Assembly (NCBI GenBank): GCA_028284665.1
Contig: JANQRG010000022.1
Coordinates: 27,446-91,445, forward strand
DNA length: 64,000 bases
DNA from: Croceivirga sp.
GTDB taxonomy: Bacteria; Bacteroidota; Bacteroidia; Flavobacteriales; Flavobacteriaceae
Reading direction: 5' to 3'
Shown here: in pieces, positions 47,714 to 56,259 of the stretch
How positions within the stretch are numbered: position 1 is the first letter of the stretch
Layout of the letters: the number at the start of each line of letters is the position of its first letter
Translations under genes and position numbers: made by a program
The notes under the pieces: generated by a model
Database searches by the model: none
What the model was told of the DNA's origin: nothing
The model's input: only the letters and a program-made list of their open reading frames with translations

Positions 47714-47779
47714 TTTTAATTGATTTTATGATTAATTCGTTTTTAATTGATGTACTCTATTTTAGGTTCATGCAGCAAG

Positions 47780-48094
47780 TTATCGCCGTTCTATCGCCAA
47801 TAACTCAATCCCGGGTAACGCACTCACTGTACCACATGGATGGCTTATCCCTTCCACAAGGTCATATACAATTTTTACCCTCAATCCATCAACACGATAT
47901 GCTTTATCCAGGCTTAGTGGAAATAGTGTGTTGTCGTTTGCGGTTTCTATAATAAAATCTCCACAACCCTCGGGAGGAGCAAGTAATTTGATAGTTGCAC
48001 TTACCATAAACACTTCCGGAGAATCATCGATATTGATGCACGAGGAATATACTATTCCCATTGCTATAACCAAGATTTTACCACACGCTCTCAT
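47780..48094 (-). CDS. Small lipoprotein (104 residues), palindrome-linked
   Basis: Start at the ATG at 48094 (MRACGKILVIAMG) gives a lipoprotein signal with lipobox YSSC. The longer frame from 48286 runs through the promoter region and is rejected. The mature part of about 85 residues is beta-like, with Cys in EGCGDF and HPCGT. No family recognised. Its promoter region holds copy 1 of the 25-bp palindrome. Confidence 0.7.
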   Translation of the reverse strand: MRACGKILVIAMGIVYSSCINIDDSPEVFMVSATIKLLAPPEGCGDFIIETANDNTLFPLSLDKAYRVDGLRVKIVYDLVEGISHPCGTVSALPGIELLAIERR

Positions 48095-48147
48095 TTCGAT
48101 TCCTATTTTCTTATTCTTTAAAAATTTGGTTGGTTTCATTTTTGGGC

Positions 48148-48154
48148 AAAGTTG
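48148..48154 (-). promoter_or_regulatory. Likely -7 element before the 48094 gene
   Basis: Minus-strand AACTTTG, part of a TAnnTTTG-like box, exactly 31 bp from palindrome copy 1, with a T run at the -33 position. The same element and spacing recur at 50134-50140. Confidence 0.5.
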
Positions 48155-48185
48155 TAACGCCAAATTCTTCTGTAAAAACATTGGT

Positions 48186-48210
48186 TGTTCAGAATACGGT
48201 ATCTGGGACA
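48186..48210. promoter_or_regulatory. 25-bp palindrome, copy 1 (candidate operator)
   Basis: Left arm TGTTCAGAATAC, centre G, right arm GTATCTGGGACA, an imperfect inverted repeat. It ends 92 bp upstream of the 48094 start codon (minus strand). The same pattern occurs at 50172 and 56168. Confidence 0.65.
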
Positions 48211-48336
48211 AATCATAAAACCTCAAAAAGGTCACTCTTGCCTTGATCCGGTTCATCTGGTACCAACAGAAAGTTTCTACGTTCAAAAAGAGCTAGAAAC
48301 ATTGATTTTTCCTTTGCCTCATATTCCAGGCTATCC

Positions 48337-48720
48337 TCAATACCGAAATACCGGATTACCATTTTCGCATTCTACAGCCCTGGGTTCAGCGGCTAAGGCG
48401 CAATTGCTTACCACATCCCATCGCCTATTGAATTCTTGCTGTGCCATTCTGTGTGCTGCTACTTTTTCCAGAAATGCAGTTGTATCAATGGTGGTCGGAT
48501 ATGCGATGTAGCCAACAGGGCCTCCACAGGCTTTGCTCCCGTAACTGGTATACGTCCAACCCGAGGGGTCGGTACAACTTTCCGAATTGGCCAAGTTTTC
48601 GATCTCTACCAAGAGTTCGTTCAAATTCTGTTCTTCTCTTTCCCGATCCGAATCATCATCATTACAGGACGTGATTAAAATTGAAATCAACAGGACGGTG
48701 AAAAATCTAAAATGGCACAT
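48337..48720 (-). CDS. Small lipoprotein with conserved GSKACGGP motif
   Basis: This 127-residue protein has a lipoprotein signal (lipobox LITSC), acidic linker NDDDSDRE and a conserved-looking core GSKACGGPVGYIAY, followed by a helix and CALAAEP near the end. I recognise similar flavobacterial lipoproteins by this motif but know no function. Four Cys in the mature part could form disulfides. Single gene. Confidence 0.75.
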   Translation of the reverse strand: MCHFRFFTVLLISILITSCNDDDSDREREEQNLNELLVEIENLANSESCTDPSGWTYTSYGSKACGGPVGYIAYPTTIDTTAFLEKVAAHRMAQQEFNRRWDVVSNCALAAEPRAVECENGNPVFRY

Positions 48721-48810
48721 AGGTTTTTTATTTAAGTGTTATTTCTTTGGGGTTGCTTGTATTAATATTTTATTGTTCCCTATTCTTAGAGACCATGGCA
48801 AAAAGCCTTT

Positions 48811-49539
48811 TTAGTTTTTCAACGTATATTGAACCCCTAATCGAATAGAGCGATTGTATACTTTTTGAAAATCTGCTTGTTCTTCAACATTGAGCAAGCC
48901 CAGATCGTATCCCAATCGGATACCAATATTTTTATTGAAGTCATACCCCAATCCTATGGTTCCGGCCAGGTCAAATGTTCGGTAAAAATCCTTTACACTT
49001 CTACTGGATGATTCTCCGTTCACCTCGCTCTTCATATTAGCCCCAAGTAATATCGACGGCTGTAGCCCTCCAAGTATGGACCACTTTGGTGTAATGCGAT
49101 ATTCCAGTTGTAGGGGAACATCGATATAGCTCAACCGCGTAGTGTTGGAGGTATTGGCATTGATTTCGGTCTTACTTCCTTTTCTGGTAAACCGAAGTTC
49201 CGATTTTGCCGCTAGTTTTGAACTTAAGGGAATTGTTGTCCCTACTCCTGCGAAATACCCTAAAATGGCATCTTGTGATTCCCCGCCAAATGGGCCCGAG
49301 GCATTGCTAGCAACCAAGTTGCCGGATATCCCGTTTTGATCTTGAACGTGTTGTTCGGAAGATGCTTGCAGGGGAACCATGCTTTCCCCATCCGGAGAGT
49401 ATTCGTCCTCTATGCTCTGATTGGCTACGTTGACCCCTGCATTTACAAATAATGAGTCGAAGAAAGCCGCACAACTTGTGTTTAAAAGGATAAAACCTCC
49501 TAATAAGACTACTTTAGAGGATACAGTTTTTAATTTCAT
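48811..49539 (-). CDS. Outer-membrane beta-barrel protein (PorT/OmpA-type barrel)
   Basis: This 242-residue protein has a signal ending LLNTSC, possibly lipidated. An N-terminal polar stretch is followed by an eight-strand-like barrel pattern: LGYFAGVGTTIPL, RLSYIDVPLQLEY, WSILGGLQPSILLGA, FDLAGTIGLGYDF, IGIRLGYDLGLL and SIRLGVQYTL. It is probably an outer-membrane or surface protein without known cargo. CACGTA/TACGTG inverted repeats lie 37-56 bp upstream of its start. Confidence 0.8.
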   Translation of the reverse strand: MKLKTVSSKVVLLGGFILLNTSCAAFFDSLFVNAGVNVANQSIEDEYSPDGESMVPLQASSEQHVQDQNGISGNLVASNASGPFGGESQDAILGYFAGVGTTIPLSSKLAAKSELRFTRKGSKTEINANTSNTTRLSYIDVPLQLEYRITPKWSILGGLQPSILLGANMKSEVNGESSSRSVKDFYRTFDLAGTIGLGYDFNKNIGIRLGYDLGLLNVEEQADFQKVYNRSIRLGVQYTLKN

Positions 49540-49575
49540 TTTGTTCGTTTTTTGATTGTTTTAATTGTTATTGAT

Positions 49576-49595
49576 CACGTATTGATGAGTACGTG
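49576..49595. repeat. CACGTA inverted repeat upstream of barrel gene
   Basis: CACGTA (49576-49581), 8-bp spacer, TACGTG (49590-49595), 37 bp upstream of the ATG at 49539. Possible operator or chance. Confidence 0.35.
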
Positions 49596-49613
49596 TATAA
49601 TTGATAAATTACT

Positions 49614-50072
49614 TTAGTTGCATCTACCGGTACCGGTAGAAAAAACATAGATGGTATTACCAACTTTCCATTTTCCGGCCAGTAAATTTTGAACATATAT
49701 TGGGTAATAGTTTTGGGTTCCCAAATAATCCGTTATCTCCAGATAATAGGAATTTTGATGTGCCACAACTCTCCAATCCCCTTGATTTTCTGCCACTCCG
49801 GCCCCGTAGGCCCTATTGTTTTCGTTACTGGTATGCTTGGTGCCCTTAACAGTAAAGGAACCATCATAAGAATAGCTATACCTGCCATTAGGGCAAAAAT
49901 CAATATAGGTTATGGCGCTTGCAGTATTATCCGTCATATATGACGATTCGGAATACATAACCAGCTGGCTACCATTAATGTGATTGGTCAATTGTTCCAA
50001 ATCACTTTGCGCTGTAACCTTAAAACAGGTTCCACCTAAGAAGGCAAAAAGTAGTATGTTATAAATGTTCAT
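49614..50072 (-). CDS. Small secreted protein (152 residues), palindrome-linked
   Basis: Start at the ATG at 50072 (MNIYNILLFAFLGG) gives a signal peptide cleaved near VTA-Q; the longer frame from 50198 runs through the operator region. The mature domain has aromatic beta-strands (YIDFCPNGRYSYSYDGSF, GDWRVVAHQNSYYLEIT, GKWKVGNTIYVF) and two Cys that may pair. It has a lipocalin-like look but no firm family. Palindrome copy 2 lies 100 bp upstream. Confidence 0.7.
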   Translation of the reverse strand: MNIYNILLFAFLGGTCFKVTAQSDLEQLTNHINGSQLVMYSESSYMTDNTASAITYIDFCPNGRYSYSYDGSFTVKGTKHTSNENNRAYGAGVAENQGDWRVVAHQNSYYLEITDYLGTQNYYPIYVQNLLAGKWKVGNTIYVFSTGTGRCN

Positions 50073-50133
50073 TTTCTTGGTTTTTAATTTGTCTGCAACC
50101 GATTTTCTAACAGGGGCAATCTTATTTTTTGAG

Positions 50134-50140
50134 CAAAGTT
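50134..50140 (-). promoter_or_regulatory. Likely -7 element before the 50072 gene
   Basis: Minus-strand AACTTTG, again exactly 31 bp from the palindrome and preceded by a T run at the -33 position. Confidence 0.5.
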
Positions 50141-50171
50141 TGGGTAAGAAATAATGCCAAAAAAACAGGGG

Positions 50172-50196
50172 TTGTTCAGAATACTGCATCCAGGAC
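50172..50196. promoter_or_regulatory. 25-bp palindrome, copy 2 (candidate operator)
   Basis: Left arm TGTTCAGAATAC, centre T, right arm GCATCCAGGACA. The left arm is identical to copy 1. It is placed 100 bp upstream of the 50072 start codon. Confidence 0.65.
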
Positions 50197-50489
50197 AAGC
50201 TGCTGGACTTTTTACTTTTTCATTTTTTGATTATGACAATTATGCTGTTTTAAGTTTTGGAGACAAACCTAAATTGACCATGCCTAAAAAAGAAGGGCTA
50301 AGTTGTCAAACCGGGAATCCATGTTGTAAAAGCTACAATGTGCTTTCTGTTTCGTTACAACCTTTAAATGAACTGGACCGTTTTTCTAACACTGAGATTC
50401 AACGGTGCCCATCTTTCCTATTGCTGTTTCAGGAACTTTCTCTGATTTAGATTTTGCCTCATCATCATTGCCAAATTGCATTATTGTTA

Positions 50490-51239
50490 TTATCTGTCAA
50501 GCCATTTTTTAAAATCAATTGATCTAACTCTGCTAACAATTAACTCCCCGTTAAAGGTTGGTTTTAAATCAACTTTTAAACGACTATTAAAATATCGATG
50601 AACAGACACAATAGACTCAATATTGATTATGCAATTTCTTGTTATGCGAAAAAAGACATCCAGATTTATTTCTTGTTCCAAATCTGATAGGCTATGGTCA
50701 ATTATTTTACGCTTTCCGTTTTTGAGCACCGCAAAAGTTGCCGTCTCCTCTGATAGAAAATAGGCAACCTCATTGATGTTGATAAAACTAATTCTATCCC
50801 CCATTTGTATAGAAATACGTTGTCTAAAACTATTCTTTTGATAATAAGAGACCAGTTCTCGCAAATCAATGTTCGGCTTTTCCCGAGTGAACAGATTTTT
50901 GTATTTATCCATAGCATTTTTCAACTTGGCTCTGGAGATAGGTTTCAACAAATATCCAATTGAATTTTCCTGAAATGCCTGAATAGCATATTTGTCATAG
51001 GCCGTAGTGAAAATAACCGGAGCTTCAATTGAAACATGCTTAAAGATTTCAAATGATAACCCGTCTGATAATTGAATATCCATAAATATCAAATCAACTT
51101 TGTTTTTCTTTAACCATTCAATTGATGATTTCACTGAAGCAGTTTCACCAATCACGGTGATATCTGGAAAATGCTTGTTTAACTCTGTTTTTAAATGATT
51201 CCTTGATAGTTTCTCATCCTCTATTATTACTACTTTCAT
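50490..51239 (-). CDS. LytTR-type response regulator
   Basis: This 249-residue protein has a receiver domain with acidic pocket EDE (7-9) and phospho-acceptor Asp54 in FMDIQLSDG, and a LytTR DNA-binding domain (about 140-248) with ISIQMGDRISFININEV and FFRITRNCIINI. It is the cytoplasmic output partner of the kinase whose gene overlaps it by 4 bp (ATGA). Likely targets are envelope genes nearby, but no direct evidence is available. Confidence 0.95.
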   Translation of the reverse strand: MKVVIIEDEKLSRNHLKTELNKHFPDITVIGETASVKSSIEWLKKNKVDLIFMDIQLSDGLSFEIFKHVSIEAPVIFTTAYDKYAIQAFQENSIGYLLKPISRAKLKNAMDKYKNLFTREKPNIDLRELVSYYQKNSFRQRISIQMGDRISFININEVAYFLSEETATFAVLKNGKRKIIDHSLSDLEQEINLDVFFRITRNCIINIESIVSVHRYFNSRLKVDLKPTFNGELIVSRVRSIDFKKWLDR

Positions 51240-52276
51240 ATCAGCGGAATTTTCACAATGAATCTGTCACTTTCGTTCTTAACAATAATCTCCGAACCAT
51301 TTACAATCTTATATCGCTTTCTAATCATATTCAACCCTATTTTACTTCCTTTTGAAATAACAATTTTTTTATTGAGCTTGTTGTAAACAATAAGCTCATT
51401 TCCTTCTGATTTTATATCAACCACCAATGGGGAATCTTCATCAACTATATTGTGCTTAACCGCATTTTCAATCAACAGTTGAAGCGTCATTGGAATTATT
51501 TTTTTACTTAATGCTTCATCATTAATTTTAAAATTAACCTGCAGTCCTTCATCATATCTGAATCTGAGTATTTCAATAAAACTCTTTATGAATTCAAGCT
51601 CCTGTTTCAATGGAACTAAGTCCTTTTGATCCTGAAAAAGCACATATCGATAAATGTCTGAAAGGTTCTGAATAAACAATTGGGCATTATCCTGATTAGC
51701 TTTGACTAACGCTGATAGAATGCTCAAGCTATTAAACAAAAAATGAGGATTGATCTGGTTCTTAAGCTGTATGTATTTTAAGCTCAAGTTCTCTTGATTG
51801 AGTCGTTCATTTTCAATTTCCTTTTCGTTACTCGCCCTTATTTGAAAATGTATTTCAAGAATCGTAAGGGCAAATACTCCGATAAGTAGTGCCATCACAA
51901 AAGTGTCACCATAAATGTTTACATGCTCCTTCAGTTCAAAGCCATTGATGTTTTGAGTAAGCTCTATTAAAACACCTGTTGCAAACACCAGTGCTGCTGT
52001 AATGAAAAAAATTGATACGATTTCCAATAATAGCCTTAGGTAAACCTTTGTGGGAAAAAAACGATTTAACAACCTAACCACCTTGAAAATAAGGAAGATG
52101 TCAATGAGTAGTACAGGTAAATTGAAGAAGAACTCTTGAACTAGTTTTGGAAAAAAACTTGCTTCATCCTCTGTCAGTAAAAATCGAAAATATAACAACA
52201 AAAGAAAGTATAGAGCAACTCCTATAATCGAAGTTGCCCATATCATTGTTTTATTTGATTTCATGAAATTTTTCAT
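51236..52276 (-). CDS. LytS-type sensor histidine kinase
   Basis: This 346-residue inner-membrane kinase has four hydrophobic helices in residues 10-145, a coiled linker, a His_kinase domain with phospho-acceptor His178 in INPHFLFNSLS, and an HATPase with LIENAVKHN and GSKIGLNMIRKRY. It is the middle gene of a three-gene operon: 23 bp after the surface-repeat gene and 4-bp overlap with the regulator. Confidence 0.95.
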   Translation of the reverse strand: MKNFMKSNKTMIWATSIIGVALYFLLLLYFRFLLTEDEASFFPKLVQEFFFNLPVLLIDIFLIFKVVRLLNRFFPTKVYLRLLLEIVSIFFITAALVFATGVLIELTQNINGFELKEHVNIYGDTFVMALLIGVFALTILEIHFQIRASNEKEIENERLNQENLSLKYIQLKNQINPHFLFNSLSILSALVKANQDNAQLFIQNLSDIYRYVLFQDQKDLVPLKQELEFIKSFIEILRFRYDEGLQVNFKINDEALSKKIIPMTLQLLIENAVKHNIVDEDSPLVVDIKSEGNELIVYNKLNKKIVISKGSKIGLNMIRKRYKIVNGSEIIVKNESDRFIVKIPLI

Positions 52277-52299
52277 TTAACAGTGTAACATATTCAAAA

Positions 52300-53274
52300 T
52301 TAAAGTGCTATAGCAACACCTAGATTAAACCCTATCCAAGCGCTTATCATTCTTTCATCATTGACATCTTCGAAAATGGTGTACGGTATGTTTAGAGTTC
52401 CGAATTTTCCATCAACTTCTTGATCCGTGATATAGGTGTTAAAAGATGGCCCCGCAAGTATTTTAAATCTATCATTTAGGGAATATTGAAAATTAACATC
52501 AAGTTTGCCTAAAATATTTAAGCCATCCCATTTACCTTCATAAAGAATGTTATTTCCGCTCAACTCAAATGAAATTCCATGCCTTTTGGCAAACGAAAAC
52601 AACGACCCGAAGCCCAAACCCGCGCTATAAACATTCTCATCTCTAAATCGGGAATAGCCTGTTTTGAGAATCGTATAGAATTCTCTTACACCAAATTTAA
52701 AACTTGCATTCGCTAACAATGTTTCTCCACCGGAAACTTCTACGGCCTTATAACCATTTTTTATAATGTTAATAAGTCCAATCGGAGTTCCAGAAGAAAT
52801 TGAATCTGAGACATTAATTAGTCCAAACTGTACGCCATTAAGTCTCTTCGAATAATTGAACAATCCTAGTTGCAACCCTTTATATTCACCATTAACGATA
52901 TTTGTTAATCCCATTTGAAATCCTTCCGAGTTTTTATTCGCTATATTGGCTATTCCGGAAATCTGAATTCCTCTCGCGCTTTCGGCAGTTACATTAGCCA
53001 ATCCTCCAAATTGAAATCCTCTGACATCGCCTTTGTTGTAATTAACTAACCCTCCAAATTCAAATCCATTCACCCCCCCATTGAGCCCCACCAGAAGATT
53101 AAGTGAAACATTGTTAGTATGGTCCAAAGAATTTGCTCCACTAGTCCCTAAAGGGTAAATAAATGTAATTTGTGATTTTTTGTTTTCCACTTTGTCCTGA
53201 GCCGTAGTTGAAACGCTCCATCCTAATAAAAAAATAATGATTATCATTCTTTTTAATTTCTTGTGCAATCCCAT
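52300..53274 (-). CDS. LA_2272-type surface repeat protein
   Basis: This 324-residue exported protein has an N-terminal signal (cleavage near TTA-Q). Seven or eight imperfect repeats of about 20 residues follow, of the form G-x-Q-x-G-L-x-N with an aromatic/aliphatic core (GFQFGGLANV, GIQISGIANI, GFQMGLTNIV, GLQLGLFNYS, GVQFGLINVS). The C-terminal half is barrel-like. This matches the LA_2272 surface-repeat family. Its place as first gene of a LytS/LytTR operon suggests an accessory sensor or a feedback target. Confidence 0.82.
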   Translation of the reverse strand: MGLHKKLKRMIIIIFLLGWSVSTTAQDKVENKKSQITFIYPLGTSGANSLDHTNNVSLNLLVGLNGGVNGFEFGGLVNYNKGDVRGFQFGGLANVTAESARGIQISGIANIANKNSEGFQMGLTNIVNGEYKGLQLGLFNYSKRLNGVQFGLINVSDSISSGTPIGLINIIKNGYKAVEVSGGETLLANASFKFGVREFYTILKTGYSRFRDENVYSAGLGFGSLFSFAKRHGISFELSGNNILYEGKWDGLNILGKLDVNFQYSLNDRFKILAGPSFNTYITDQEVDGKFGTLNIPYTIFEDVNDERMISAWIGFNLGVAIAL

Positions 53275-53701
53275 TTTGTTTTTTGATTAAATGATTATTC
53301 CGACAAAAGTCATGGGATTGACAATGATTAAAAAACACTAATTGATCAACATAAGAATCGGGGTTACGAGCTTTAAAATTCCTCGAATGAATTCAAATCA
53401 TCTTGGCTATTGATACAATTAGTAATGGATAAGTAATAGTAGTTCATAAGTCTTCAAAAGGATATGGGGGCAAGTGTTAATAGAGGAGTTTATATCTCGA
53501 AAACAGGGGGTTTCTCAATTAAAGGTTTCTAAGTTCGCATAGCGATAAAGGCATTGGCCGCTGCAACCACCTGAGCTTGTAGAAACACTATAGGACGTAG
53601 TTGTTAAAAAACAATTGTGCTGATCATGCAACTATAACAGGCTAGTAGGTATCTAGTAAAGGCTTTCAATTGATATCTTTGATATAATATCCTCAAAAAG
53701 A
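53275..53701. other. Divergent promoter gap
   Basis: About 430 bp between the minus-strand LA_2272-LytS-LytTR operon and the plus-strand AraC gene. A T run and CTTTTG on the minus strand (about 53307-53336) may be the operon promoter. No coding frame, palindrome copy or RNA gene is visible. Confidence 0.45.
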
Positions 53702-54841
53702 ATGCATTCCGCAATATACTTTATTCTTTGGGCTGCTCTATTACAAGGTTTTTTCCTGGCCTTGATCTACATTTTTTCCAAACGACACAGAAGTGTTGCA
53801 AATACTTTGTTGGGGCTCTTCTTAATCACAATTACGGTTGAAGCGTTAAAGGCCAATTTACCGGTAGACCGTATAGTGAATTACAGTATCGCCGAGTATT
53901 TTTCGCTCCCAGAAGTAAAATTGTTTATCCCCTTGTTGTTTTTTCATTTTGTGTTAGAGAAATTAGGAAACTCCGGTAGGTATCGCTATTTCTTGAAAGT
54001 CAACTATTTGCTCGCGGTACTCATTAGTGGTATTACCTTATATAACCTGTATTTGTTTTTGACCGAATCGTCCTCAATTGTAAAAAAGTTAGACTTCTCC
54101 CTGGTGGATAGTGCACATTTATTGTTACAGTCCTATGCTTTTTTAATAACCGTGTTTGTCTTGTTGACCATCTTCAAGGAGATTCGTAAATATCAACGCC
54201 TGGTTCAAAACGAATTCTCCGATTATGCTATGCTGCAAATTAAATGGCTTTGGGGCTTTACATTAATGCTAATCCCTGCTACTTTATTCTGGGGAGCCGA
54301 ATTGTTTCGTATCGTGGTATGGCCGGATAGGCAACCCAATCTTGTGGTATTCATTCTCCTGGGTGTTGCCCTATTTCTTTATTATCTGAGTTACCAGGCC
54401 TACGGACAACCTAATTTTTTTGATCAAATGCCCAAAAGTGTTCTTGATAATGAAAAAACATCCTTGGGTATTTCCCGGGATAATTACCGCTGCGATGAAG
54501 AAGACAGCTTCAGAATACAACAGCTTATGGCGGATAACATGTATTATCTGGATCATAATCTTACCATTACCTCTTTCGCGCAGCAGATCGCAATATCACC
54601 CAGGTTGATATCGGCATGTATTAATCAAAACCTTGGGCAAAACTTTAATGAGTGGGTAAACGGATTTCGGGTTAAGAAAGCGCAAGAGCTTATTCAAAAT
54701 GATAGGAAAAACAAACTTTCAATTGAGGGTATCGGTCAGGAGTCAGGTTTTAAATCAAGGTCTGCGCTCTATGCTGCATTTAAAAACAAACTGGGATGCT
54801 CTCCGGGAGAATTCCGAAAAAGCAATGTATCTATTCACTAA
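53702..54841 (+). CDS. Membrane-embedded AraC-family regulator, copy A
   Basis: This 379-residue protein has seven hydrophobic segments over residues 3-235, starting directly with MHSAIYFILWAALLQGFFLA. A short linker is followed by an AraC-type double helix-turn-helix (about 285-378) including FAQQIAISPRLIS and GFKSRSALYAAFKNKLG. It would bind DNA while anchored in the inner membrane and may sense a membrane or envelope signal. A close paralogue follows 159 bp downstream. Confidence 0.9.
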   Translation: MHSAIYFILWAALLQGFFLALIYIFSKRHRSVANTLLGLFLITITVEALKANLPVDRIVNYSIAEYFSLPEVKLFIPLLFFHFVLEKLGNSGRYRYFLKVNYLLAVLISGITLYNLYLFLTESSSIVKKLDFSLVDSAHLLLQSYAFLITVFVLLTIFKEIRKYQRLVQNEFSDYAMLQIKWLWGFTLMLIPATLFWGAELFRIVVWPDRQPNLVVFILLGVALFLYYLSYQAYGQPNFFDQMPKSVLDNEKTSLGISRDNYRCDEEDSFRIQQLMADNMYYLDHNLTITSFAQQIAISPRLISACINQNLGQNFNEWVNGFRVKKAQELIQNDRKNKLSIEGIGQESGFKSRSALYAAFKNKLGCSPGEFRKSNVSIH

Positions 54842-54851
54842 GAAAAACTCA

Positions 54852-54873
54852 GGTGGTTTTTGGGTGGTTTTTG
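54852..54873 (+). repeat. 11-bp tandem repeat between AraC paralogues
   Basis: GGTGGTTTTTG occurs twice in direct succession, just after the stop of copy A. Possibly a duplication scar. Confidence 0.6.
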
Positions 54874-55000
54874 ATTATTGCTATTTATCGGGTTATTATT
54901 TAGGTGTCATTGAGGGCCAAATAACATCCTATTTGGATTCCTGCATTGACAAATGGGCCTTTGGATTGGATATATTTGAGGAATTAGTAAAAGTAGGTAG

Positions 55001-56125
55001 ATGGATTCTATTGTGTATTTTATAGTTAGGGCAGCTTTTTTACAAGGCTTTTTTATGTCCCTCATCTACATTTTTTCAAAAAAATACAGAAGTGTTGCCA
55101 ATACATTTCTAGGACTGTTTCTGCTAATGATTGTAATAGAAGCTTTAAATTCTGGCATACTGCCTTTTGATACAATTGGAAACTATACAACTCGTGAATA
55201 CTTTGCGCTACCCGACGTAGTATTATTTATCCCTATTTTTTTTCTGCGATTTGTTCTTGAGAAACTCGGGAACTCCCACAAGTATAAGAGGTTCTTAAGG
55301 GTAAATTATTTTATGGCGTTTTTAATTTGCCTTATCACCCTTCTCAATTTGTACTTATTTGTCTTTAAATCTTCATCGATAGCCCAAACATATGGTACGG
55401 AATTGGTCTATTGGACGCATTTTGGTATAAAGGCATTTGCTTTTGTCATCACGGCATATTGTTTCTTCCTGGCCTTGAAGGAGATCCTTGCGTATCGAAA
55501 ACTGGTTCAAAATGAGTTTTCTGATTATAATCTACTTCAAATCAATTGGTTGAGTAATCTAATATACCTGCTGTTACCGGCAATTCTACTTTGGGGTATT
55601 GCAATTGTGTTTGCAGTGGTTGCTCCCTATCCTGAGGATCTGGATTTGGGGATCTTTGGAATCGTCGCCATATTTCTATATTACCTAAGCTATCAAGCCT
55701 ATGTAAAGCCCAACTTGTTCGAACGGTTGCCTGATAGTATTTTGAAACAGGATACCAATTTTGATGATGATAGATGCTCTCAGGAAAAGAGCAGTAGAAT
55801 AGAGTCGTTAATGGTTGAGAATGAGTTTTTTTTAAATCAAGACCTCTCATTGCATTCCTTTGCGAAGGAAGTTAATATGTCCCCAAGAATGATATCCGAT
55901 TGCATCAATCAAAACCTCGGTAAAAACTTCAATGAATGGGTAAATGGGTTTCGGGTAAAAAAAGCGCAAGAACTGATCAAAAATGACAAGAAAAACAGCC
56001 TTTCCATTGAAGGTATTGGACTAGAATCAGGCTTTAAGTCCAGATCATCGCTTTATGCTGCCTTCAAAAACAAATTGGGTTGCTCCCCGGGGGAATTCCG
56101 AAAAAGAAACTTACCTGTCCATTAA
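55001..56125 (+). CDS. Membrane-embedded AraC-family regulator, copy B
   Basis: This 374-residue paralogue of the gene at 53702 has the same seven-helix N-terminus (MDSIVYFIVRAAFLQGFF) and the same DNA-binding end. The HTH half is almost identical between the copies (NFNEWVNGFRVKKAQELI, FKSRSSLYAAFKNKLGCS), whereas the membrane half has diverged. The two probably bind similar sites and differ in signal. Residue-level specificity cannot be judged. Confidence 0.9.
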   Translation: MDSIVYFIVRAAFLQGFFMSLIYIFSKKYRSVANTFLGLFLLMIVIEALNSGILPFDTIGNYTTREYFALPDVVLFIPIFFLRFVLEKLGNSHKYKRFLRVNYFMAFLICLITLLNLYLFVFKSSSIAQTYGTELVYWTHFGIKAFAFVITAYCFFLALKEILAYRKLVQNEFSDYNLLQINWLSNLIYLLLPAILLWGIAIVFAVVAPYPEDLDLGIFGIVAIFLYYLSYQAYVKPNLFERLPDSILKQDTNFDDDRCSQEKSSRIESLMVENEFFLNQDLSLHSFAKEVNMSPRMISDCINQNLGKNFNEWVNGFRVKKAQELIKNDKKNSLSIEGIGLESGFKSRSSLYAAFKNKLGCSPGEFRKRNLPVH

Positions 56126-56167
56126 ACCCTATTTTTTACTCGTTTATCCCTTCATATACCTTTTTTA

Positions 56168-56192
56168 TGTCCTGAATACAGTATCACGTACA
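56168..56192. promoter_or_regulatory. 25-bp palindrome, copy 3 (candidate operator)
   Basis: Left arm TGTCCTGAATAC, centre A, right arm GTATCACGTACA. It ends 67 bp before the ATG of the DUF418 gene, and a TTTTG box (56227-56231) follows at nearly the same distance as in copies 1 and 2. Confidence 0.6.
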
Positions 56193-56259
56193 GGCTTTGT
56201 TTTTTAGGCTCACATCATCTTTAGAGTTTTGATGGTGAACAAATTGGTGATACCTGCCT

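Larger units (their letters stand above)
50073..50489. other. Promoter region plus gap before the second LytTR gene
   Basis: Contains the -7-like box and palindrome copy 2 for the gene at 50072. A plus-strand ORF (50154-50450) starts inside the palindrome region, has no domain and is rejected. Nothing else is seen. Confidence 0.5.

Noticed and set aside
50154..50450. Plus-strand ORF of 98 codons starting near palindrome copy 2
   Set aside because: Its start region is the promoter of the opposite gene; no domain, and in-frame continuation looks random.
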